This document shows, piece after piece, positions 9,156-18,500 of a stretch of DNA of 32,068 nt. Both the position numbers and the translations under genes were made by a program. Source of the stretch: Seminavis robusta (Eukaryota > Bacillariophyta > Bacillariophyceae > Naviculales > Naviculaceae); the NCBI GenBank assembly GCA_903772945.1, contig CAICTM010001300.1:1-32068 (forward strand). The letters run 5' to 3'. Position 1 is the first letter of the stretch, and every line of letters begins with the position of its first letter. Below the pieces are notes generated by a model. The model searched no databases. It saw nothing but the letters and a program-made list of their open reading frames with translations, and had not been told where the DNA came from.

Positions 9156-9578
9156 CTACTCTTGGGACTCGTCCTTATGCAAAGATGCACGGACGCATTG
9201 CTCAGCCCAGAGAAAGGCTTGGGCAAAGCGCATAGAGTCGTCACTGTAGGGCATCCTAATAGTGAGGGACTTGGTTGCCTCCATCTCCGAATTGAACGTG
9301 CACTCCACCTTGACTGCTCTCGTTGCGTTTGCGCTTCTCACTTTCTTCCAAGGGCGAGCCAACACCCAAACAGAGTCAACAGGAAGTCCAAAAACAGCAA
9401 TGATTTGACTCTCCGATCCGTAAACAACAAGCCGAAAGAGAGCCTCACTTCCGAATCGTTGGAGGCACAACGAACCAACCACAGCGCCATCGCCAGATCC
9501 GACAGAATACTCCACCACGGCATTGGACTCCGCTTCCCCCCCAGCAAGGTCGGCAACGATGGACCACATGTTTGGCAT
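9156..9578 (-). CDS. Unknown 140-aa protein inside the mariner element
   Basis: Start chosen at the ATG at 9578 (MPNMWSIVADLAGGEAES); the open frame extends further upstream only from a TTG. The product has regular alternation of hydrophobic residues (LFRLVVYGSESQIIAVFGL, VWVLARPW), suggesting a compact beta-rich domain, and ends MRFAQAFLWAEQCVRASLHK. No family recognised. It shares the reading frame of the downstream minus-strand genes, separated from the 9098 start by two in-frame stops and only 57 bp. It diverges from the plus-strand gene at 9778, with a 199-bp shared upstream region holding an E2F-like palindrome. Confidence 0.5.
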   Translation of the reverse strand: MPNMWSIVADLAGGEAESNAVVEYSVGSGDGAVVGSLCLQRFGSEALFRLVVYGSESQIIAVFGLPVDSVWVLARPWKKVRSANATRAVKVECTFNSEMEATKSLTIRMPYSDDSMRFAQAFLWAEQCVRASLHKDESQE

Positions 9579-9614
9579 TGATTTGCTTGTTTTGATAGAT
9601 TGTGAGAGAGTGAT

Positions 9615-9658
9615 GGGCTTCACGGCCAATTTAAATGGGCTTCGCGGCCGATTCAAAT
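9615..9658. repeat. Tandem 22-bp direct repeat in the divergent intergenic region
   Basis: Two adjacent copies, GGGCTTC(A/G)CGGCC(A/G)ATT(T/C)AAAT at 9615-9636 and 9637-9658, with three mismatches. It lies 37 bp upstream of the minus-strand ATG at 9578 and may be a paired regulatory site; no factor is assigned. Confidence 0.6.
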
Positions 9659-9705
9659 CGAAAGAGATTCAAATGAGAGGAAAGTTCGTGGTTTTGGATG
9701 GGAAA

Positions 9706-9719
9706 GTTTGGCGCCAAAC
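9706..9719. promoter_or_regulatory. E2F-like palindrome
   Basis: GTTTGGCGCCAAAC is a perfect 14-bp palindrome containing the E2F/DP consensus TTTSGCGC on both strands. It sits between the divergent starts at 9578 (minus) and 9778 (plus) inside the transposon. E2F sites of this form drive S-phase genes in plants and animals. Function here is inferred from the match and the location. Confidence 0.5.
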
Positions 9720-9777
9720 GATCAATCTCCCTTCAGTTCATGTTCGTCCTTTCTTCACAATCTGTATCCTTGCCAAC

Positions 9778-10273
9778 ATGGCTTCTCAATTCAGCACTAG
9801 CAGGATGCACATCCTTGTCTCAGCCGAGGCTGAGTCGAGCTTCACTCTCCCTTCTGACCGAGACATTGGCAGGCTCTACAAAGCCATTGATCATGCAATT
9901 GAAACCGGAAAGTATCAAGACTCGAGAATGACGGTAACCTTCTGCTGTGAAGTAGTCTTCCCCGAGAGCAAGTTCAGGGAGCTTGTGCAGTACCTGAAGG
10001 ATCACGCAAGCAAGTGTAGACAAAGTGATCGAACTGTCTGACGAGACTCTCATTCTCACAACCAAAAAGAAACACATTGTCAGCTTTCGATTCTTTGGGC
10101 GGAAGGCACACATGCTTGAGCCTTCCACTGGTGCCTCAACCACTGGTGCTTCTGCCTCATCCACTGCTTCTGTTGCCTCAGCCGCTGTTGCGCCACCCGT
10201 TCCAGCATCTGTCCGCCGTGGACGAAACCGACGTGCTCCGCCACCCAAAACGCCAAGCATCCTTCGAGGTTGA
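9778..10273 (+). CDS. Unknown protein inside the mariner element, frameshifted near 10013
   Basis: The ATG at 9778 (MASQFSTSRMHILVSAEAES) opens an 87-residue frame ending at 10041. The end of that frame (CRQSDRTV) looks like read-through. From about 10015 the next frame continues with protein-like sequence (VIELSDETLILTTKKKHIVSF), an Ala/Ser/Thr-rich linker and a basic tail (RRGRNRRAPPPKTP) to a stop at 10273. One base too many near 10013 explains the break; no GT-AG intron fits. No family recognised. It is the only plus-strand gene in the element, next to the right TIR, and diverges from the 9578 gene. Confidence 0.5.
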
Positions 10274-10595
10274 GCCTGAACTATCCCAAGCCATGACTCC
10301 CCTCAAGTCTTTCGCTAGGCGCAAGTAGAGGAACACGGTTAAACGATGGCAAAACACTCCCTGTTATCTGTCGGCAGCAGATCCATCCCGCCATTGTGCA
10401 TCTCTTTCGTTTCCAGCTTTCTTTATCCACGAAATGAACGCAAGCACAAAACCGCCATGATTTATTTGGTATTGAAAATCTAAAGTAATATAACGTTGCT
10501 GTATTGTCGAAACTTGTTTTTTGGTTCGTGCGTAGCTAGGATTTTTCCAGTGCCGGTCGTTAAATCTTCACGACAACCGCGAAGGTGCGTTCGAG

Positions 10596-10623
10596 GGGGT
10601 AATTTTCACACTTTAGGGAAGGG
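10596..10623. repeat. Right TIR of the mariner element
   Basis: 28 bp, the inverted partner of 5937-5964 (26/28 identical), followed by TA at 10624-10625. Confidence 0.92.
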
Positions 10624-10642
10624 TACACATGTTTCGTATGCA

Positions 10643-11005
10643 TGGACCTCTCACGGTGCTTCAAAGATAAGACGTGTCACATTATTTTCCAGACGGCACC
10701 GTCTGTCATGGTCCGGAGGGCACGAATGACTTTGGAGAATTAAAGTTTATCCTTAGCTTTAAATTCACGTAGAGTTTGTACCGAGTGCTACAGTGGGAAA
10801 GATTTAGTTTCAGTGCTCTACGGTGTTCTTCCTGTACGGCGAGATATAACGAATAGCACACCACTGGAAAGCGCTTCTAATGCTGATTCCAGCCATGTTA
10901 TATAAGCGGGGTACTTCGATTTATGACCAACCCGACGACGGACATGCCGTATCTGGGTTTTAGTGTGACACGTCTTAGATGGTGGGCTCCATGGAGAAGC
11001 TGATT
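10643..11005. repeat. Imperfect inverted repeat flanking the mariner insertion
   Basis: TAAGACGTGTCACA at 10668-10681 is repeated inverted at 10964-10977. Similarity continues on both sides (CATGGA outward; CCAGA..CGGCA..TGTC inward), giving degenerate arms of about 50-60 bp. A perfect short palindrome AGACGGCACCGTCT lies at about 10691-10704. This is probably an old foldback or MITE remnant. No target duplication found and no gene inside. Confidence 0.4.
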
Positions 11006-11540
11006 TTGGAAGGCCCTCCAAGAGTTCCCCAGGGTTGTCTGGAGAACAGGCTCCACACCACCAGCGAAGAGTAGAAGGGGAGTAGGGGAGAATAATGTGC
11101 AGCAGCCTCAATTCTCGTATCTCGTATCCGTCGAAGTGGGCGAGTGTGATCAGAGAAGTATCCCTACAAAACTGCGTTTCTTATTAGCTAGCTAGCTCTA
11201 AAGGTTCCATTGATGCATTGATGGTCCCTTGCTTTCCACTCTCACAGCATTGGCCAGAGCGAGAGATGAGAGACTGGCAAACAACCCGCCATCAGTGCAA
11301 CCACAATGTCATCTCCCTTTTTACGTCCACTGACATATCCAATGAAGCATAACTCTCTTCTTCCGCCAGCGGCGGAGGAGCACAAATAATATCAGTGTCC
11401 ACTCATTGGTTCACGAACCTGATCAACTGTCGAATCAGATCTGATGGAGAGCATGATCCTCTCTTGATCAGCAGTTTGGTGCCCCCGACACAATTACGAG
11501 GCAGCAATCCGCTAGCTATTGACATGACAAGAGGGAGAAT
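11006..11540. other. Intergenic, 3' flank of the SANT-like gene
   Basis: No gene seen. Contains TAGCTAGCTAGC-type words at about 11189-11200. It should include the 3' UTR of the minus-strand gene that stops at 11541. Confidence 0.4.
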
Positions 11541-13108
11541 TCATGGGGGGCCTCGTGAGCGCTTTGTAGGACGCTCGAATGAGGAATCGTGTTTTCCTTC
11601 TTCTGCGTCATCATGCTGTCGATTCAGATTGGATTGTCTCTCAGGTTCCCGCCTTGCCGGTGGCTGAGCATAGCTTGAAGAAATTGATGCCACGGACAAG
11701 GACGGATGTTGCCCTGTGGCACGAGCTATCCTTGCTCTATTGTCCAATTCCTGCGTTAGGGTAGCATCGCTTAACGAAGCCAATGCACGCGCAAAGCCAA
11801 TTGGTGCGTCGACAGCTGCCGAGCCAACTGGTGGGGGCCCATTCGTCCTGAGAAGAGCATTGAGCTGGGCAGCGCGGAGAATATTATTTGTGGCCGTAGC
11901 ACTATTCTCGTGATTGTATCTCACCATGCCTCCTTGGGCTTGCTGCAATGCCTGACTTCTTCTCGCGGTGTAGCCACCAGCATTTGGATTATTCATAGCA
12001 AGCTGCAGTGGATTGTCAGGCGGTAGAATACCTCTGGCAAATAATTCCAGCGTCGGATTCCCAAAACGACCTGCTCTGTTGAGTGGCTGATGTACCGGTA
12101 GCGGGCCCTGTGGTTGAAGGTGTGGTGCCTGAGCCGTGCTACTACCGGGTTGCGTCAGGAGGCTGTGAAGTAGGGCATTGCCATATACTGATGAAGCGAG
12201 ATTCTGGTGTTGACCCTGAGCAAAGTTTGGATGCGTTACTCGACTTGGATTGGTCCCAGCCACGGCAAGAGCTGGCGAAAACGTATCATCCAATCCCTGC
12301 GGGGCTCGAGCAGCAGCATAGGACGAGCCCATGGCAACCTGCTGAGCACTATCTCCGCCACCAATGAGAGAAGCAGCAATGCGTTGTTGAATGTTTGCGA
12401 CACTGCTCGAAGAGACGACGCCCTGGTGAGTCTGAGCCGTCGTTCCGGTAGCATAAGACTGCTGCGGAGCGGGGCTCTGGCGAAGGGGGGACACCGCTCG
12501 GTCTTGCGACTTTCTCTTGGCACGATGATAGTTGGGAGGGTTCATGGCAAGTAGACGTGCTCGGCTCTGTTGGAACTCGACCTCCAGCTCCTCCAGTCTT
12601 TCGAGTCTTCTCTGTGACTCTTCCGGAGTAAAGTCATCAGGTCTGTGCGTGTACAGGAGACGGCCATTGTACCCCGTTCGTTCATACTTTTTGGTGATCC
12701 GCTTTTCAGAGCACCCGAGCTTATTGGCAATGAAGGCTCTCAAGGTGGACTTCTCCGGTAGATTTAGGATGTTGCCTGCACGAAACTCGGCAATCAGTGC
12801 CTCCACATACTTCTTCTCCTCCATGGTCCACGTGCCAACATACTGTCCTTCAGAGGGTTGGAGAGATGGGGAAGCCCCCTGAGCATCCTCTGCGTTACAA
12901 ATCAACAAACAAGGTGTGAGGTTGGTGGAAAGAGAGCAGTGGAGTGGATCCCACCGCTGTTCCCACATTGGGAGCTAGATAGCACTAGATGCTGCTATTG
13001 TGGAGCGAGCCTTGAAGTCTGGGATCTCTTCCCTTCGTTCCACTCACTTCTTCCCGGGGGCAGCTTTCGCTCGTCATCATCATCTTCTTCCCTCCTTCCT
13101 GCCTCCAT
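11541..13108 (-). CDS. SANT/Myb-like domain protein (intact paralogue of the 1216-3615 gene)
   Basis: Two exons predicted. Exon 1 is 13108-13048, with its ATG giving MEAGRREEDDDDERKLPPGR, then a GTGAGT donor. The intron is 13047-12890 (158 bp, CGCAG acceptor, phase 1). Exon 2 is 12889-11541; total 469 aa. The alternative start at 12968 lies inside the intron. The domain reads VGTWTMEEKKYVEALIAEF, AGNI, TLRAFIANKLGC, KRITKKYERTG, followed by a predicted coiled coil (PEESQRRLERLEELEVEF). This is a Myb/SANT-like arrangement of a type I recall as expanded in diatoms; DNA binding is inferred. The rest is Gln/Ala/Pro-rich and disordered, ending in a basic tail RPTKRSRGPP. The domain, the coiled coil and the intron position and phase are shared with the upstream relative; the LLSQQEW repeats are not. 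Confidence 0.85.
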
Positions 13109-15520
13109 GGTGCGTTGCAACCGCGGTAACAAAACTTGTCAGCATGCACTTCAAACCACAATCCCGTCACTGTCGCCATCTACGACGCCGACGGAAGGGT
13201 TTCCTTGAGTTAAAAATTTAATTCTTTTTTGACACTTGCCACACCCGCAAGGAAACTGCCTGACTGCTTGGACGCTACGGTAGGGCTGAAGAAAAAGTTC
13301 ACCAACTCACCAACGTTACATCCACCAAAGTCCGAAAAGGAACTAGCATTTATCACTAGCGAGAGTACGAATTGAGTAGGTGGCTTCTTCACCCATGCCA
13401 TTGAAAACTATACGCTTTGCCCTGGATCATAAGATAATATGAGTTGACTGGACGCTCAGTTTCTTTCTTACCCTACTGCTAGCTACTGGCAAATATCACT
13501 TAGAGCAGCTTATTAACAGCAAATCCAGGTTGCGAAGGACATCCTCTCAGACTTGGTGGGGCCATGGGTCAATTGCTGTCCCAGCTCTCCTTTTTGGAAT
13601 TCACCAAGTGGTGCTGCTGTAGAGGCAGGAAAAAATTCAAATGACTGATGTTTTGAAGTACTCCTTTCGAAGGGTTTTATATAGCCTCCACTTGTTACTA
13701 TTTGGTGTGTCAGTACCTGCACCTTTTCTTTCTGGCTAGTTAGTAGCCAAACCTCAGCTCAGTAACAATGCTGTTCCTATCATTTTGAGCTCATTCTTGA
13801 TAAATTTTGCCCATTTTTTTTTGGAGTTGTCCTGGCTCATTCACGAGGTAAGATTCTTAAAAATAGGTTTAGCTTTGATGTGGACAGCTGGAATCGAATG
13901 AATCGAACCAGAGAAGAAATCTTCGAACTGCAAGCAGCAGCTGGCCATAGCAGGCCATACCGGTACGTGGAGATTAGCTGTAGATACCGATTATTATTGG
14001 AATCTTGCCCCTTTTATTCATAATGGCGATTGAGCCAGAAGGTGAATAGAATCCTTACGGGATGTTTAAATGTAGTAGTACCGACACTGCGGTTGCAGGG
14101 TTGCAGCCAATATCGCATTTGTCGCAGATATTGATGTGTTCCCCGGGTTCGCCGAAAGAGAGTTCGCAAGCATTTCTTACAGTTCGGTTGATAAACACGG
14201 AAATGCTCTTGACAAACAAGAAGCAGTGATTTGCGCAGAGGATTCAGAAACACATTACTCGGAGTACTCAGTAGCTACAGCAGCCTGACTAGAGTTGAAA
14301 GGAATTAATAAAAGACAGGTGACAGGAATTAAATCGAAGATGTTTACCATAGTCACTTTTTGTAATTGAATGAATTGAAGAACGCTCAAACAAATAGACA
14401 AACAAATAAATATAGAGTATTGAGACTAGCTAGCTAGTCTAGCTTGGTAGCTAGCTAGGGACCCACCAACCACCAATTACAGGTGTTGCAAATTGAAACT
14501 TGTCTAGACAAATTGAACTGCTCCCGAGTGGCTGGCTGGCTAGTTCAGATCTTCCAGTTGAAGTCTACATTTCCATGTAGACTACTCTGGAGTAGTATTT
14601 TGTATTTTCAGTCAGAAGGCCCAATGAAACTGTGTTTGACCCACGCCTCTCATTGAGCATTACAACCAGTGGTTTGATAGTCTACTAGCTAGACTAGCTC
14701 CCAGAGTAGTACTCGGAGAAAGCAAGCTAGCTAGGGCAGCTACATGTAGCAGCTGGGTAGTAGTACGTAGCTCAGCCCAAGCTTCAGCCTTTGGCTGACA
14801 CTGGACCAACTCAAATAAGCAATGAAAGAGAGCGCGAAGTAGTCTACAGACAAAACTGGCTTAGTAGAGATTCCTTTACCACAATCCAATATCCTGGATT
14901 TCTGCCTGCCCAACGCTCCGAGTCGAGTGAGTCTATGGTCAACACCACAATCGAGATCACTCCTAGACCTCAGCCTAGCTCCATGATTCCACACGGTGTA
15001 GCTACGCAACAACTGGTTGGCCCAGGACCTGCCCAGCATCGCAGCCCAGGTCCCATCGGAAAGCCAAAACACAGCCCCCACTGAGTACTAGCTAGTACCA
15101 GGTACTGGTACTCGACTCTTCAATCGCCGTGCCACACGGCCAGTCAGCAATCATCAGCAAGGCTATTGGAACCTCTGAGAGAGCTGGGAAGGAAGAAAGT
15201 TCAAACGGGTGGACACTCACGTCAAAGTTTTGTTCTCGCTAACAGGGTTAAGGCTTAATTCCATTTTAACCTGTTCTCTACCGTATTGCATCTCGGCAAT
15301 CAAGCTTTTCTCGTTCCAAGAGGCTCCCAGAGTCCAGTCAAGTCACGGTCGCATTGAGTCCTCCACCAAAGAACACTCCTTCCACTCGCACCCATTGAAC
15401 CCATCACCTTCAAACAACAGCAAAGGGAAAGCATAGTAGCCCAACAGTACCGTGGACAGACAGATCGACCATTGAGGAAAGGTGGTATTGGCTGCACACC
15501 ACTCCATTTGTTGTAGCAAG
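13109..15520. other. Intergenic, no supported gene
   Basis: 2.4 kb rich in CTAGCTAG words (14427-14460, 14690-14760). The 3' part (about 15100-15520) is presumably promoter and 5' UTR of the plus-strand ATPase gene, and the first bases serve the divergent SANT-like gene. At about 14063-14250 on the minus strand a codon-like stretch (ELSFGEPGEHINICDKC, then DIGCNPATAVSVLL) is open for about 60 residues with clustered cysteines. It could be an exon remnant, but it has no start, no clear splice sites and no family match. Confidence 0.4.
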
Positions 15521-18500
15521 ATGTCAGATTGGCCGCTGCAAAATATCTGTGAACCCCATGAAAGCAACGATGTTTTGTTGAAGAAGAAGACCAAGGGGAT
15601 TGTGGCCCACTATTTTAGTCCCGCGGAAGCAGAGCAGGACAATGGCCAATGCTACGAAGGCAACCTACGCTTTCTGGAGCTGCTCAAGGAACGTCATGGC
15701 GATTATGTATCCAAGAGTCCGATGGAGAAGCCACTTGTGGCTCTGGAGTTGCTGAGACAATGGCGGACCCAAGTTCCTCCCGGAAGGTTCTTGATGGCCC
15801 AGTCGACAGCAGAGGACAGCAACGCCCCACCGCTCTGGAAGGATGTGGGAGATAAGGAGGCTCGCTCGCGGATTAGCAAGGCACTGAAGCAGCTTTCCTC
15901 ATCTCGTGAAAGCAGCAGTGGCAGCCAAGCAGACGACGAAACCAAATCGGAGGCTCCCACAGTCGATAGTGCTACTGTAGCCACGGCTACCCCCACCGCT
16001 TCTGCTACCAGTAGCTTGGAAGACAAGGAACAATGCTGTGGTGGTGATCAGGACACTAACAATCCTGGTACAACTGCAGAATCATCTGCACCATTGACTA
16101 TGGAACGACAGGAATCAGATAGACCTGTTCCTAGGTCTGTGCCAAGGTCCCTTCCGGCACCCCTCCGAATGCCCGCTCCTTCCCACAAGGCCAATCTACC
16201 GCCCATTCCACGCATTGTCAAACCATCGAGACTAGCTAGCCGAAGAATATCCGCCCAATTGCACGCCGGAAATGTGCAGGGCCGCGTCTATGGCCGTTGG
16301 AAGGAACGAGATCAGTTGCTGGGCATTCTCAAACGCCAAATGAAACAGAAACCACAGCGGCCGCCCTCTCTGGCCAGATGCGGACGAAGAACTAGTTCCT
16401 CTCTATCTGAAACCAGTGGCAGTGTCACCAACAACACAAAAGTGCAAGAGAGAAAAGTGGATTTTGTCTTGATTCAAGGTACGTGAAATACATGAAGATG
16501 CTCAGTTGGATTGGCAATTGCCTTTTGTAAATGGAGAGATCACCTCCCCTTGGAAGTGAGCTGCCCATGAGGATGCCCTTGGCTGCCTCTCTGTGAGATC
16601 AACCCCTTGCTTTGGCTTGGGGGGTAGTCCAAGGCATCGGCTGAGGCACAGGAGCGATTCGTCCACTGGCACCAGATCCGTTTCAAAGATAGATGTTATG
16701 GGTTTTTCCTCATTGTGACTCACACGCACTGATTGCCTCGTTAATCAATTGCTGGTAGGTTCGCTGGGTGTGGGCAAGACTGCATTGGCACGTACCTTGA
16801 AGAATCCCATGGCACTGACCGACGACGATGATCAACAGCCTGATCTCAATGTCAAGCCATCGTTTTTTCTCGAAGCCAAGTTTGAGCAACTCATGAACCC
16901 CAATCCGTACCAGTGTTTTCTGGATGTATTCAATGATTTCTGTCGCCAACTGATACGGTGTGATGACCATTTGATTGTGGAACAGTGTCGAGAAGCCATC
17001 ATGGACTCCTTTCAAGAGGATGTGGATGTGCTCCTGAATTTGATTCCAGCTCTTGGTCACGTTGTCTTTCCTGAGTGCCATGATGCGAAACGACCTGGCA
17101 CTCTCGAATCAAAAAGCAGTAACTCGTCGGGAGCCCTCATGACACAAAAGGTCAAGGGGTACTTTGTCTTGTTGCTCCAAACAATTGCATCCCTAGCGCC
17201 TCAAAACCCGCTGGTGGTTCTTCTGAATGACCTTCATTGGGCCAGTGAAATATCCCTTGATATCTTGACAACTTTGATTGCCGACGTTGGGGTCCCTTCC
17301 TCTAACAGTTGCGGTTCTAGTAGTGGTGGCATCATCTTTGTGGCAAGTTTGTGCGACGATCAGGAAGCCAAACCATACTTCAAGCCTGCCATGGAAGTTC
17401 TTGCTTCCAGACGGACAGTGGATTTGCACACCATCACCCTACAAAATATGACAGAATGCGACGTTCGAGACTTTTTGGTGGACACGCTGGATTGTGGATA
17501 CGAAAAGGTCCTGGAGCTTAGCAAAATGATGTACCGAATTTCAAAAGGGAATCCAATGTTGCTTCAGGAGTTCTTGCGGAAAATGCAGGACCACGGATTC
17601 CTCCGCACTGACGAAACAACGGGAGAGTGGACGTTTGACATGTCGTCGATGAGTTGCCACTTCAGCCAGGCTGAATCGTTCTCGGATATGCTTCGACTAA
17701 AAATCAGCAGATTCTCAAAGGAGGCGCAAAAAACTCTCAAGTATGCCGCGTGCCTGGGGTCATCCACAATTGACATGTCTCTCTTGACACTCATGGATCC
17801 CGAAAATGTTGCGTCGCATCTAAGCGAAGCGACTGAAGTTGGGCTTTTGCGGAACCGGGACGACTCCTATCATTTCTCAATTGATGGTGTCCAGCACAAG
17901 ATTTACAGCATGATACCGTCCGAAGAAAGGGCAAGTTACCACTTGTGTATCGCGCAAAAGCTGTGGAAACACCTCGAAGAAAGAAAGGACAAAGAGTTCT
18001 TGTTTATTCTCTTGAACCAGCTCATGCTAGGTGACAGCGAGGTCAAAGCGGACGATGATCGTCGCGCTGTTGCCGGGCTTTGCCTTCGGGCGGGCGAGTT
18101 GGCGGCGAAGACCCTCGGCTTTCACACTGCATGGGTTTATCTGGAACATGGCATTTCGATCTTGCCAAAAGACAAGCTGTGGGGTCGAGACAACTATGAT
18201 CTGAGTTTGAGGTTGCATAACGCGGCCGTCGAAGTGTGGTAAGCACTGCGAAATGGCTTGGGCGAGCTGGCTGAACAGAATGAAGCTAAGCCTTGTTGTT
18301 CTGCTGTTGTTTACTTTTTCGTGTTGACCCAGCTACTGCAATGCCCAGTTTCAGATTTTGGATGATTTGATTGAGGCAATTTTGGAGCATAGTCGAGTTT
18401 TTGACGACTCACTCATTGCTCGCTCGACTAAGATATTCGCACTCGGCAGCAGACATCACTTGGCAGAGGCCCTTGACGTTGCCCTGAGTACCTTGAAGGA

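Larger units (their letters stand above)
5937..10623 (-). mobile_element. Mariner-type (DD39D) transposon carrying extra genes
   Basis: The left TIR 5937-5964 and the reverse complement of 10596-10623 match at 26 of 28 bases, beginning CCCTTCCCTAAA and ending TTACCCC. TA lies immediately outside both ends (5935-5936 and 10624-10625), the target duplication expected of the IS630/Tc1/mariner superfamily. Inside are a minus-strand transposase in two overlapping frames (6127-8423) and three further small genes: 8571-9098 minus, 9156-9578 minus, and 9778-10273 plus (frameshifted). At 4,687 bp it is much longer than classical mariners (about 1.3 kb). The ends are well preserved, which suggests fairly recent insertion, but the transposase frame break may make this copy non-autonomous. 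Confidence 0.92.

Noticed and set aside
12890..12968. The ATG at 12968 as start of the second SANT-like gene
   Set aside because: Splicing 13048 to 12889 gives an upstream acidic first exon with the same intron phase as the paralogue; the 12968 start lies in that intron.
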